From: CAZJLN01 sp964540765
GTDB lineage: Bacteria; Chloroflexota; Anaerolineae; Anaerolineales; Anaerolineaceae
Direction of reading: 5' to 3'
Length of the DNA: 64,000 bases
Assembly (NCBI GenBank): GCA_964540765.1
Contig: CAZINW010000002.1
Span: 1-64,000 of the forward strand
In this document: piece by piece, positions 53,526 through 62,276 of the stretch
How positions within the stretch are numbered: position 1 is the first letter of the stretch
How the letters are laid out: every line of letters starts with the position of its first letter
Made by a program: the position numbers and the translations under genes
Notes under the pieces: generated by a model
What the model saw: the letters and a program-made list of their open reading frames with translations, nothing else
What the model was told of the DNA's origin: nothing
The model's database searches: none

Positions 53526-54260
53526 ATGTTACCTGATTCCATTAATCGAAAATATCGCATCCTGGTGGTTGATGATGAAAAACGTATGGTGGGTTTTATC
53601 CGCCTGAACCTGGAGCATGACGGTTTTGAAGTTATAGAAGCTTTTAATGGCACCCAGGCAATGGATCGCTTGCGTGAGAAGTTGCCTGACCTGATCCTTT
53701 TGGATGTGATGATGCCAGATATGGACGGCTTTGAAGTGCTGCGCATGGTTCGGGAAGTCAGCGCGGTGCCGGTGATCATGCTGACTGCCAAAGGTGAAGA
53801 AAATGATAAGGTGCGCGGCCTTGAACTGGGCGCAGATGATTATGTAACCAAACCATTCAGTCCACGTGAACTGGTCAGCCGGATCCGGGCAGTACTGCGA
53901 CGCGGCGCATCCCTTGATGATGAAGATTCCAGCAGGATTGATGTGGATGGTCGCTTGATTATGGATTTTGGTCGGCATGAAATATGGGTTGAAGGAGAGC
54001 TCATTAAGTTGCGCCCGACAGAATATCGGTTGCTTTACCACCTGGTGAAGAATGCTGGTTGGGTTTTGACCCATGATCAGATTCTGACCAAGGTTTGGGG
54101 TTATGAATATCGCGATGAACCCCATTATGTGCGCCTCTATATCAACTATCTGCGTAAGAAGATTGAGGTTGACCCGACGGACCCGAAGTATATCCTGACG
54201 GAGCGCGGTGTAGGTTACCGCTTTGTTGATTACAAAAGAGAGGCAAAAACTGATGACTGA
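53526..54260 (+). CDS. OmpR/PhoB-family response regulator
   Basis: A 244-residue regulator. The receiver domain (about 8-125) has the acidic pair in VVDDEKRM, the phosphorylated aspartate in LILLDVMMPDMDG, MLTAK and the lysine in YVTKPFSP. The C-terminal winged helix (about 140-238) has LRPTEYRLLYHLVKNAGWVL and YINYLRKKIE. No histidine kinase gene is adjacent. AAGGAGG at 53510-53516 gives the start. Its close spacing after PP2C (16 bases) suggests shared expression with the phosphatase. Confidence 0.95.
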   Translation: MLPDSINRKYRILVVDDEKRMVGFIRLNLEHDGFEVIEAFNGTQAMDRLREKLPDLILLDVMMPDMDGFEVLRMVREVSAVPVIMLTAKGEENDKVRGLELGADDYVTKPFSPRELVSRIRAVLRRGASLDDEDSSRIDVDGRLIMDFGRHEIWVEGELIKLRPTEYRLLYHLVKNAGWVLTHDQILTKVWGYEYRDEPHYVRLYINYLRKKIEVDPTDPKYILTERGVGYRFVDYKREAKTDD

Positions 54261-54438
54261 AGGCGAAATCAACATTAAAATTATCTAAGTTGCGATTGAA
54301 CTATAAAAATTGGTTTATAATTTACTGACTAAATGATCAAGCCATTACAAATGATCAGCAAAAATTGACGTCGGATGTCATGAGGGTGCTTTTCAGTATA
54401 AAACAATTCATCAGTTGTTTCATGATCGAGAGGGTGCC

Positions 54439-55341
54439 ATGACCAATAAAAAGGAAAAGTCGGACGAAAATGTAAAATCCCCCAAAAAATCCAAAGAAAA
54501 TAGCAACGCAGCCACTTTGACGAATGACAAGAAAAAAGAAAAGATTCCCAAAAAAACTGGAAAAGAGATGACCGACAAGGAATATGAGAAGGAATTAAAG
54601 CGCCTTCAAATTGAACTTGTCAAACTTCAAGGATGGATCAAGGAGAAAGGGCTGAAAGTAGTTGTTCTCTTTGAAGGTCGCGATGCCGCTGGTAAGGGGG
54701 GCATCATCAAACGCATCACTGCGACACTTAACCCCAGGATTGTGCGTGTTGTGGCTCTGGCAACATCCACCGAGCGGGAGAAAACCCAATGGTATTTCCA
54801 GCGCTATGTGATGCATCTGCCAGCAGCAGGGGAAATGGTATTGTTTGACAGGTCCTGGTATAACCGTGCAGGGGTGGAGCGGGTGATGGGCTTCTGTACC
54901 CAGGAACAGGTGGAGGAATTTTTCCGCAGTGCGCCCGAGTTTGAGCGTATGCTGATCCGTTCCGGAATCATCTTGATCAAATACTGGTTCTCAGTCAGCA
55001 ATGAAGAACAGGAAAAACGATTTCAGGCGCGCATCAATGACATCACCAGGCGCTGGAAACTCAGCCCGATGGACCTGGCATCCCGGTCCAAGTGGGTGGA
55101 ATATTCCAAAGCCAAAGATGAAATGTTCAAATTCACTGATACAAAGCTCTCACCATGGTTTGTCGTCAATACCGATGACAAGAAAAAAGCCCGGTTGAAC
55201 TGCATCAGACACCTGCTTAGCCAGATCCCATATGAAGACCTGACGCCTGAGCCCATTGTGCTTCCCCCAAGGCAGGAGGATCAGGGCTATGTCCGTCCTC
55301 CCATTACTGATCAGACATTTGTGCCCGATCATTACAGCTAA
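54439..55341 (+). CDS. Polyphosphate kinase 2, one-domain type
   Basis: About 300 residues. After a lysine-rich N-terminal tail (about 1-50), the PPK2 core has Walker A FEGRDAAGKGGIIKR, the lid-region arginine block TEREKTQWYFQRY, and Walker B-like LFDRSWYNRAGVERVMGF. It uses polyphosphate to phosphorylate nucleotides, probably nucleoside diphosphates for this length, though other PPK2 classes act on monophosphates. GAGAGG upstream selects the ATG at 54439. A TATAAT lies at 54316-54321. The lysine-rich tail may bind polyphosphate. Confidence 0.92.
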   Translation: MTNKKEKSDENVKSPKKSKENSNAATLTNDKKKEKIPKKTGKEMTDKEYEKELKRLQIELVKLQGWIKEKGLKVVVLFEGRDAAGKGGIIKRITATLNPRIVRVVALATSTEREKTQWYFQRYVMHLPAAGEMVLFDRSWYNRAGVERVMGFCTQEQVEEFFRSAPEFERMLIRSGIILIKYWFSVSNEEQEKRFQARINDITRRWKLSPMDLASRSKWVEYSKAKDEMFKFTDTKLSPWFVVNTDDKKKARLNCIRHLLSQIPYEDLTPEPIVLPPRQEDQGYVRPPITDQTFVPDHYS

Positions 55342-55488
55342 GTTTCAGCAGTGAAGAAAATCAAAAATTGATTTGATCAGCCCGTGTATTGCCTGTTTAT
55401 AAAAGTATTTGTAAGATAGCGTTCCTAAATACACCATCTTTCGCAGATAAGGCAGGAGAGATGATGTTGTCAGTTTGATTAAGAGAGA

Positions 55489-56517
55489 TCACCACAAACG
55501 GAATTCGCTGCCCTGCTCTACGAAGACCTCTTTATCCAAAACATGGGTGGTCGGAACGAAATTCATAAAGCTGTTTGAAACAACCAGGCTGTTTGTTTTA
55601 GCGCCGCCCGGAAAAAAACTGACCCCTTCCAACACGGCTTTGGTGGTGGTGAGGATCGGCGTCACTGCTGTGGCACAGAAAATCAGATTCTCGCCGGGCG
55701 CCAGTTCATTTTGTGTATAGACTTCGCCCAGGTGGATCCCCATCATCTTTAATCGTTCCCGATCAGTGTCATCCTTGGGTTTAAAGGTCGCCTGCATTCC
55801 CCCGCCCAGCAATTTGATGGCTGCTGCAGCGATGACCCCTTCAGGTGCTGCGCCAATGCCCATGACGGCATGGACACCGACACCTTTAAAGCAAGTGAAA
55901 ATGCAGGGCATCAAGTCGCCATCCATGATCAAACGCACCCTGGCACCGGTGGAGCGGACTCTCCTGATCAGTTCTGCGTTGCGTGGACGATCAAGGATTG
56001 TAATGGTAAGTTGAGAGCGATCTTTTCGCTTTAATGCATCCGCGATCCGGTAAATATTCTCTTCAGGAGAGAGACGTATATCAATTACCGCTGCGGCTTC
56101 CTTACCGACACAGAGTTTATCCATGTAAGTATCGGATGCCTGGATCAGTCCACCGGATGTGGAGGCTGCCAGAACGCACACAGCACCAGGGTTGAGATCC
56201 GCCGTTGCGTTCGTGTTTTCAAGTGGGTCTACAGCAATGTCAATACTCATCCCGCCGCGCCCAAGTTTTTCACCGATAAAGAGCATGGGGGCATCGTCCC
56301 GCTCCCCTTCGCCTATTTTAATATTGGTTGAAAACCCTTTGATCTTGTTCAGTGAAGTCCGCATCGCATCCACCGCAGCCTGGTCAGCCAATTCTTTATC
56401 CCCTTGCCCGGCAGCTTTGGCGGCTGCAATGGCAGCGTTTTCTGTAACTTCCAGCAATTGCCAGGCAAGGCTGTTAAAAGTCTTATGCAGTTTTTCATCC
56501 GTCTTTTTAAGTGTCAT
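55489..56517 (-). CDS. glpX: Class II fructose-1,6-bisphosphatase
   Basis: A 342-residue GlpX-type enzyme hydrolysing fructose 1,6-bisphosphate in gluconeogenesis. The metal-binding block IDIAVDPLENTNATADLNPGA is given only by landmarks (DPLE at about 98), with GEGERDDAPML before it and GIGAAPEGVIAAAAIK after. It is convergent with the PPK2 gene and followed upstream by the TatD gene on the same strand. No terminator is obvious at its end. Confidence 0.95.
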   Translation of the reverse strand: MTLKKTDEKLHKTFNSLAWQLLEVTENAAIAAAKAAGQGDKELADQAAVDAMRTSLNKIKGFSTNIKIGEGERDDAPMLFIGEKLGRGGMSIDIAVDPLENTNATADLNPGAVCVLAASTSGGLIQASDTYMDKLCVGKEAAAVIDIRLSPEENIYRIADALKRKDRSQLTITILDRPRNAELIRRVRSTGARVRLIMDGDLMPCIFTCFKGVGVHAVMGIGAAPEGVIAAAAIKLLGGGMQATFKPKDDTDRERLKMMGIHLGEVYTQNELAPGENLIFCATAVTPILTTTKAVLEGVSFFPGGAKTNSLVVSNSFMNFVPTTHVLDKEVFVEQGSEFRLW

Positions 56518-56581
56518 TTTGTCTCCTTCTTAAATAAAACCCTATTTTCGATAAAAAACTGAAGTTAGCGAAAAAGATCTT

Positions 56582-57382
56582 TCATTTAAATCTGAATAGA
56601 TTGTTTGCATTATTGTAAGTAGTAAGCGCAACCTCCTCAATCGTTTTTCCATGCAACTTTGCGACCTCGGCTGCAATCAAGGGAATGTGCGCAGGTTCAT
56701 TCCGCCTTCCGCGGAAGGGATGTGGGGTCAGAAAGGGCGCGTCTGTCTCCAGCAGGAGCGAGGTCAGCGGCAATTGTGCAACCAGATCCTTTCGCTCCTG
56801 CGCATTCTTAAATGTAACTGGACCGGCAATACCGATCATGAAATTAAGGGAGGTGGCGCAGTGGGCAACATCAAGCGTATCACTAAAGGCATGCAGAACA
56901 CCGGGGGTTTGCCTGAGCCGACTGTCCCCTGGCAGCGATCGAACCCACTCAGCCAGAATTGGCATGAGATCCGCAGAGGCATCGCGGTTGTGAATGAGCA
57001 CTGGCAAATCCAACTCGCGTGCAAGCGCCAACTGCCGCAGAAAGATATCGTGCTGTTGCTCTCTTGGGGTATGCTGTCGGTAATAATCCAACCCAATTTC
57101 ACCAATGGCAAGCACAGCTTTATCCTCAGCCAACTTTGCCAAAGAATCAATACTGGTATCAAGCCACTGGCTGCCATAATTCGGGTGAAAACCAACCGCG
57201 GCATGGATCAAGCCTTGGTATTGATATGCCAGGTGGATGGCAGCCATACTGGTTTCCAAATCGATTCCGGGATTGAGGATGAAGGACAAGCCAGACTGGC
57301 TGGCGTGTGACACCACCTCAGCACGATCTTCATCGTAGATGTCGAAATCCAAGTGGCAGTGTGTATCGGTAAAATGGGTCAA
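56582..57382 (-). CDS. TatD-family metal-dependent DNase
   Basis: A 266-residue TIM-barrel hydrolase. Metal ligands are DTHCHLDF (HxH near the start), Glu in AIGEIGLDYYR, His in LIHNRDA and HAFSDT, and Asp in LLETDAPFLTPHP. The family acts as 3'-5' exonuclease on DNA and in some species on RNA or D-aminoacyl bonds. It precedes glpX by about 65 bases on the minus strand. Confidence 0.93.
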   Translation of the reverse strand: MTHFTDTHCHLDFDIYDEDRAEVVSHASQSGLSFILNPGIDLETSMAAIHLAYQYQGLIHAAVGFHPNYGSQWLDTSIDSLAKLAEDKAVLAIGEIGLDYYRQHTPREQQHDIFLRQLALARELDLPVLIHNRDASADLMPILAEWVRSLPGDSRLRQTPGVLHAFSDTLDVAHCATSLNFMIGIAGPVTFKNAQERKDLVAQLPLTSLLLETDAPFLTPHPFRGRRNEPAHIPLIAAEVAKLHGKTIEEVALTTYNNANNLFRFK

Positions 57383-57452
57383 AACAGTCCTCTCTATGAT
57401 GAAGAATTATAACAGGCTGTTCCCTTTCATTTAAAGGTAAAATAGGGTTGAT

Positions 57453-57536
57453 ATGAACAAGAAGCAAGAATCATTGCGCATAGCTGTGGTATTAAGCAGC
57501 GATGTGGTCTCTTGGTACCAACTCTTCTACCGTTGA
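57453..57536 (+). pseudogene. Possible N-terminal gene remnant
   Basis: A 27-codon frame with a GGTTGATATG context reads MNKKQESLRIAVVLSS followed by about eleven residues and a stop. The beginning resembles the first strand of a formyltransferase- or Rossmann-type protein. The next 230 bases are broken in all frames. This fits a decayed gene, but it is too short to identify. Confidence 0.2.
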
Positions 57537-57769
57537 AAGCCGGAAATAGTATTTGGCGTCTTCGTGCGCCCGTGGACGGACACTCACTAGACGATCCATC
57601 AGCATGATCCATCAGCATGCAACAAGATTTGAATTTTACAGTACAATGTGGTGAAGGCTTGTGAGACATCACACGGGTCAAGGCATCGCATTTATGTGGC
57701 AACAATTGACTGGGTGGTGGTAAGATCATGAGAGCCTTTGATCAAAAAATTTAAATTAAGGATGAAAAA
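57537..57769. other. Non-coding stretch before the small membrane protein
   Basis: No gene is supportable here. The segment includes a perfect 13-base tandem repeat (GATCCATCAGCAT twice, 57593-57618) and, at its end, AAGGAT as the ribosome-binding site of the next gene. Confidence 0.4.
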
Positions 57770-58048
57770 ATGCCAGTTCCATCGATCGTTTTAGGTTTTG
57801 CCATCGCAACATTGCTTGGCGCTGTCTTTCACCTCTGGAAGGATGGAGGCTTGGGGAAATTGATCCTGTATTTATGTCTCAGTTGGGTCGGTTTTTATAT
57901 TGGTCACAGGATTGCTGACACCTCAGGAATTTCTTTCCTGGATGTTGGGCAGATGCATGTGGGTCTTGGCGTGGTTGGCAGCATTGGATTACTTCTCCTC
58001 GGTCATTGGTTAAGCCTGATTGAAGTACAGCCCAAAGGGAAAAAATGA
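57770..58048 (+). CDS. Small three-helix membrane protein
   Basis: A 92-residue hydrophobic protein with three probable membrane segments (about 3-20, 28-48 and 60-82) and a lysine-rich end. I do not recognise the family. Its stop overlaps the trmI ATG by four bases (ATGA), so it is translated together with the methyltransferase. Because the coupling is tight it is likely a real gene. Confidence 0.78.
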   Translation: MPVPSIVLGFAIATLLGAVFHLWKDGGLGKLILYLCLSWVGFYIGHRIADTSGISFLDVGQMHVGLGVVGSIGLLLLGHWLSLIEVQPKGKK

Positions 58049-58869
58049 GCTGGTCTCCTTATGGGGAAAATGCTGCCGAAGGTGACCTGGTTCAATTACT
58101 CGGCAGCGGATATAAGAGTCACTTCATTCGCTTGAAACAAGGGGAGGAATTCCAGACCCATCGCGGGGTGATCAGGCATGATGACATCATCGGGGAAGCT
58201 TGGGGCAAAAAGCTCAGTTCCCATCAAGGAAATCCATTCTATCTGCTACAACCTGGCATTGCAGACCTGGTCAGGAACATCAAACGCAGCACACAGATCC
58301 TCTACCCTAAAGAAATCGGCATGATCTTGGTGACCATGGCGATTGGTCCGGGACAAAAAATTCTGGAAGCAGGCACCGGGTCTGGTGGGCTGACCACCGC
58401 TTTTGCCTTTTTTGTGGGACCACAGGGGCACGTCTATTCCTATGACCGCAATCCGGATTTTCAGCAGCTTGCGCAATCAAACCTTACAAAAGTCGGATTG
58501 GCAGAAATCGTCACCCTGAAACACGGGGATGCCCAGGATGGATTCAGTGAGCGCGGGATGGACGCCATCTTTTTGGATCTGCCAAACCCTTATGACTACT
58601 TAAGGCAGGTAAAAGCATCGCTCAAACCAGGTGGTTTTTTTGGCACGATCATTCCCACTTTTAACCAGGCATCCCTTGTTTTAAAAAGTCTGAAGATTGA
58701 AAAATTTGCCTTTATAGAAATGTGTGAGGTACTTGTCCGTTATTTTAAGATGGATTGGGAACGCCTGCGCCCCACAGACCGGATGGTTGCCCATACCGGG
58801 TATTTGGTCTTTGCGCGGTCTGTTTTTGAAATTGATGAAGATAACGAGAAAATTGAGGAAGTGGATTGA
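58045..58869 (+). CDS. trmI: tRNA (adenine-N1)-methyltransferase, TrmI-like
   Basis: A 274-residue SAM-dependent methyltransferase expected to make m1A at position 58 of tRNA. The small N-terminal beta domain (about 1-75) ends before SSHQGNPFYLLQPG. The SAM loop is ILEAGTGSGGLTTA (about 110-123), followed by YSYDRNPDF. The catalytic-region motif is FLDLPNPYDYL and then KPGGFFGTIIPTFNQ. Length and layout agree with bacterial TrmI. It overlaps genes on both sides. Confidence 0.92.
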   Translation: MSWSPYGENAAEGDLVQLLGSGYKSHFIRLKQGEEFQTHRGVIRHDDIIGEAWGKKLSSHQGNPFYLLQPGIADLVRNIKRSTQILYPKEIGMILVTMAIGPGQKILEAGTGSGGLTTAFAFFVGPQGHVYSYDRNPDFQQLAQSNLTKVGLAEIVTLKHGDAQDGFSERGMDAIFLDLPNPYDYLRQVKASLKPGGFFGTIIPTFNQASLVLKSLKIEKFAFIEMCEVLVRYFKMDWERLRPTDRMVAHTGYLVFARSVFEIDEDNEKIEEVD

Positions 58870-59492
58870 GTACTGATGTTTCTCAGTTGACGCCCGAAAA
58901 GATCAGGCATTTTTTGTCTGACGCTCCTGCTGTCAAGCCTTTTGACGAACAGATTGGTAAGATCAGGATCAAATTCCCCATATTAAAACCAGCAGCCGTG
59001 CTCATGCCATTATTTGAAGCACATGGCGAATGGCATTTGCTCTTCACAAGGCGTGCGGATACGCTTGTCGACCATAAGGGTCAGGTCTCATTCCCTGGCG
59101 GAACCCGTGAAGAGGGGGACCCCGACCTGGCATTCACAGCATTACGTGAAACATATGAGGAGATTGGTGTGAAACCAACGGATATCACCCTTCTGGGTGT
59201 ACTTCCCCCGCGTGAACTGATAACCGGATACCTGGTGACACCATTTGTAGGAAGGGTGCCATGGCCTTATCCCCTTAAAATTTCTATTGAGGAGGTTGTT
59301 CGCGTTTTTTCAATGCCTTTAAACTGGCTGATTGATGAAGACAACCGCTATTTAAAGAGACAGTTTTACCTTGGGCAGAAATTTCAGGTGCTTTATTATA
59401 AACTTTATGATGGAGAAACACTCTGGGGTGCAAGCGCCAGCATGACCCTCGAATTGCTGGATATGCTTCGCTTAAACGGGCATGTCCGCTGA
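58866..59492 (+). CDS. Nudix hydrolase, CoA pyrophosphatase-like
   Basis: A 208-residue Nudix protein. The Nudix box runs from FPGGTREEGDP through LRETYEEIGV, with all the metal-binding glutamates, preceded by FTRRADTLVDHKGQVSFPGG, which is given here as landmarks. The HKGQVSFPGG context is that of CoA/acyl-CoA diphosphatases (NudL). The start appears to be TTG at 58866, overlapping the trmI stop, with GAGGAAG upstream; no ATG is suitably placed. A bidirectional terminator follows. Confidence 0.88.
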   Translation: MSTDVSQLTPEKIRHFLSDAPAVKPFDEQIGKIRIKFPILKPAAVLMPLFEAHGEWHLLFTRRADTLVDHKGQVSFPGGTREEGDPDLAFTALRETYEEIGVKPTDITLLGVLPPRELITGYLVTPFVGRVPWPYPLKISIEEVVRVFSMPLNWLIDEDNRYLKRQFYLGQKFQVLYYKLYDGETLWGASASMTLELLDMLRLNGHVR

Positions 59493-59498
59493 TAAAAA

Positions 59499-59522
59499 AA
59501 TCGGTCGGGTATCCGACCGATT
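59499..59522. terminator. Bidirectional terminator
   Basis: A 10-bp perfect stem (AATCGGTCGG and its complement, GTAT loop) lies between two convergent genes. It is followed by TTTT on the plus strand and by a longer T-run on the minus strand. Confidence 0.88.
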
Positions 59523-59556
59523 TTGCTGATTTAAATTTGAAGGTGGGGGCAAAAGA

Positions 59557-60204
59557 TCAAGCCTCTGCCTCTTCCTCTTTCTTATCCTTTTCAAGTACAT
59601 CCGGCTCCACCTCACCCTCACCGGCTGCAACTTCTTCTGCTTCCTGTGCAACGTAGGTAACAGAAACGATCACATCTTCGGGATTGGTATGGATCGTAAT
59701 GTTATCACCCAACTCAAGTGAATTAACATAGATGACAGATTCGGGGGTCGTCAGACTGCTGATGTCAACCTCGATCCTTTCGGGCAGATACTGCGGAAGG
59801 CATTCAATATCAAGCTCGCTCAGACTTTGAACAATAACAACATCAAAGTTCTCACTGACAGGGGCTACGCCAACCAATTCAACGCCCACAGTGGTGCGCA
59901 GTTTTTCGGTCATGGAGATTGCAAAGAAGTCAACATGCAAAAGGTGACCAAAAATCACGTCCTTTTGGCGATCACGCACAATAGCTGTATGTTTTTCGTC
60001 ACCGACATCAATGGTGACCAGGCTGGAGGATGTAAGACGGCTGATTTTTGTGGAGGCATCCTTGAAATCCATTTGAATGGGGAATGCTTCCAAATGACGT
60101 CCGTAGATAACGCCAGGCAGTAAACCTGCCCGACGGATTGCACCGACGTGTTTCCCTTTGACGGCGCGCTTTTCTGCTTTAATAATTACTTTTTCATGTT
60201 CCAT
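59557..60204 (-). CDS. rplY: 50S ribosomal protein L25/general stress protein Ctc
   Basis: A 215-residue two-domain L25 of the Ctc type. The N-terminal 5S-rRNA-binding domain (about 1-95) has GAIRRAGLLPGVIYGRHLE, and the C-terminal TL5/Ctc domain (about 100-190) has SLSELDIECLPQYLPERIEVDIS, given here as landmarks. An acidic tail ends the protein. AAAGGA at the correct distance selects the ATG at 60204; the longer frame to 60276 lacks one. Confidence 0.95.
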   Translation of the reverse strand: MEHEKVIIKAEKRAVKGKHVGAIRRAGLLPGVIYGRHLEAFPIQMDFKDASTKISRLTSSSLVTIDVGDEKHTAIVRDRQKDVIFGHLLHVDFFAISMTEKLRTTVGVELVGVAPVSENFDVVIVQSLSELDIECLPQYLPERIEVDISSLTTPESVIYVNSLELGDNITIHTNPEDVIVSVTYVAQEAEEVAAGEGEVEPDVLEKDKKEEEAEA

Positions 60205-60259
60205 TTTTTTCCTTTGAGCGCCTCTCACCTTTTTCGGGTTACCTTCGCTCTGTGAATTA

Positions 60260-60276
60260 TTGAACCTTAAGTTCAA
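60260..60276. repeat. TTGAAC/GTTCAA inverted repeat before rplY
   Basis: Six-base arms around a five-base spacer, about 55-70 bases before rplY. It may be a short operator or an mRNA stem; nothing more can be said. Confidence 0.25.
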
Positions 60277-60315
60277 CGAAAGCCAATTTTAGCCGTAATG
60301 CCTGGAACCGTCAAG

Positions 60316-60335
60316 CAATATTGACAGCAATATTG
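60316..60335. repeat. Second CAATATTG-ACAG-CAATATTG motif
   Basis: Two perfect CAATATTG palindromes separated by ACAG, about 155 bases before the amylase start. It matches the motif at 942-960 upstream of cellobiose phosphorylase except for one missing base. Confidence 0.4.
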
Positions 60336-60489
60336 TCTGATCAATGAGAATTTGAACCTGATACATAAAAAAATACGCTTTATTGTGTTTATAATATAGA
60401 AGCATATCCTGATAGTACAAGTCTGAAATGCCAGACCTGTTCCTTTGCCAGTTGTATCCTGTCATTGCGCAACGTCTAAGGAGAAATAT

Positions 60490-62190
60490 ATGAAAAAGTT
60501 CACATGGATTAAATTAATTGTTCTACCCCTGTTGCTGACAAATTTGATCGCATGTAAACCCCAAATCGTGGAAGAAGAAACGCCTGCACCGACACTCCCA
60601 GCGCCTACAGTCACTTTCACATCAATTGCAGAACCAGAAACATCTGGCTGGTGGAACGACCTTGTTTTTTACGAAATTTTCGTGCGCAGTTTTAAGGATA
60701 GCGATGGGGATGGCATTGGTGACTTCCAGGGCATCATCGAGCAACTCGATTACTTAAATGACGGCGATCCAGCAACAACTGATGATCTTGGAATTGGTGG
60801 GCTCTGGTTAATGCCGATCAATCCTTCTCCAACTTATCATGGTTATGATGTGACCGATTACTACGCAGTCAATTCTGACTATGGCACAATGGATGACTTT
60901 AAACAATTGCTGGCAGAGGCGGATAAGCGCGGGATCAAGGTCATCATCGACCTGGTGCTCAATCATACATCTACTGAGCACCCCTGGTTCCAGGCCTCAC
61001 TGGACACGGACTCGGAATACCATGACTGGTATGTCTGGTCGGAAACCAACCCACAGACACCTGGACCGTGGGCTCAAAACGTCTGGCATCGCAATGCCAA
61101 AAATGGGATGTATTACTACGGTGTATTTTGGAGCGGCATGCCTGATTTGAATTACGATAACCCGGATGTCAGTGCAGAGATGATGAATGTCTCAAAATTC
61201 TGGCTCGAAGAGGTGGGCGTGGATGGTTTCAGGGTGGATGCAGCCCGTTATTTATTTGCTGATGGTGTCGTTCAGCAGGATACTGCGGAAACCATTACCT
61301 GGTTCCAGGATTGGCGTACATTCTATAAAGCCATCAACCCGCAAGCCTTCACCGTAGGGGAGGTCTGGACGGACCTGCAGGTGACAGCCAAATATGGGGA
61401 TGGCAAAGGCATGGATAGTCTTTTCATGTTTGATCTTGCTGGAGACATCATCAATTCCATCTATTCGCCCGATCCTTCCCGCATTATAAAATCTTATTTG
61501 GATACGTTGACATATTTCCCTGAGCAGCAATTTAGCAGCTTTTTATCAAATCATGACCAGCAGCGGGTGATGTCATTATATGACGGCAATGTGGATAAAG
61601 CCAAACTGGCAGCATATGTCTACCTGACCGGGCCGGGCATTCCCTTCGTGTATTATGGTGAAGAAATCGGCATGACCGGTAATAAGCCGGACGAACAGCT
61701 GCGCACACCCATGCAGTGGTTAGCAGACGCCAATCCCGCGTTGCGGGACAAAGCCGGGTTCACCACTGGTATCCCATGGGAGCCGGTCAACACTGGGTTT
61801 GAGGATGTCAATGTCAGCCTCCAGGACGAGGACGCTGACTCTCTTCTCAATCAATACCGCAAGCTGATCCAACTGCGCAATTCCCATGAAGCGCTCAGGA
61901 CGGGGACGTACCTGCCATTCACTTCCAGTTGCCGCCTGGCTTACCCTGTTTTAAGAGTGGATGAGGACGAAGCCATCATCGTCCTGGCGAATCTTGGACG
62001 GATGACCCTGGAAGGTTGTACTCTCTCAATTGAGACAAGCCCGCTCGAAGGTGAGTACCAGGCTGAAGTGCTGCTGGGAGATGGCGGTTTTGACCCCATC
62101 CTGTTCGATTCAAATGGCGCCGTGAATGCATATCAGATCTCCAAGAATTTGGAAGGCTGGGAGGAACTGATCCTCCTTTTGAAAAAATAG
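60490..62190 (+). CDS. Secreted GH13 alpha-amylase-family lipoprotein
   Basis: About 566 residues. The signal peptide ends in a lipobox (NLIAC), followed by a Pro/Thr-rich linker, so the enzyme is anchored on the outer face of the membrane. The barrel opens FYEIFVRSFKDSDGDGIGDF. Catalytic residues are Asp in DGFRVDAARY (nucleophile), Glu in FTVGEVWTD (acid/base) and Asp in FLSNHDQQR. AAGGAG precedes the ATG at 60490; the longer frame from 60445 is rejected. It should hydrolyse alpha-1,4-glucans or oligosaccharides outside the cell. A GH57 lipoprotein gene follows 86 bases on. Confidence 0.93.
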   Translation: MKKFTWIKLIVLPLLLTNLIACKPQIVEEETPAPTLPAPTVTFTSIAEPETSGWWNDLVFYEIFVRSFKDSDGDGIGDFQGIIEQLDYLNDGDPATTDDLGIGGLWLMPINPSPTYHGYDVTDYYAVNSDYGTMDDFKQLLAEADKRGIKVIIDLVLNHTSTEHPWFQASLDTDSEYHDWYVWSETNPQTPGPWAQNVWHRNAKNGMYYYGVFWSGMPDLNYDNPDVSAEMMNVSKFWLEEVGVDGFRVDAARYLFADGVVQQDTAETITWFQDWRTFYKAINPQAFTVGEVWTDLQVTAKYGDGKGMDSLFMFDLAGDIINSIYSPDPSRIIKSYLDTLTYFPEQQFSSFLSNHDQQRVMSLYDGNVDKAKLAAYVYLTGPGIPFVYYGEEIGMTGNKPDEQLRTPMQWLADANPALRDKAGFTTGIPWEPVNTGFEDVNVSLQDEDADSLLNQYRKLIQLRNSHEALRTGTYLPFTSSCRLAYPVLRVDEDEAIIVLANLGRMTLEGCTLSIETSPLEGEYQAEVLLGDGGFDPILFDSNGAVNAYQISKNLEGWEELILLLKK

Positions 62191-62276
62191 CCTTCGGGTT
62201 AAATGGTAAAAGTGAATTAAAATAAGCACCCAATTAAATTTGAAGGGTTCAATTACTGAGAGAGAAAAGGAGAGAA

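Noticed and set aside
53529..54275. 248-codon minus-strand ORF opposite the response regulator
   Set aside because: Same region as a textbook OmpR-type regulator; its length reflects codon bias in the real gene.
57427..57729. 100-codon minus-strand ORF in the gap before the small membrane protein
   Set aside because: No ribosome-binding site, unusual composition, and no family resemblance.
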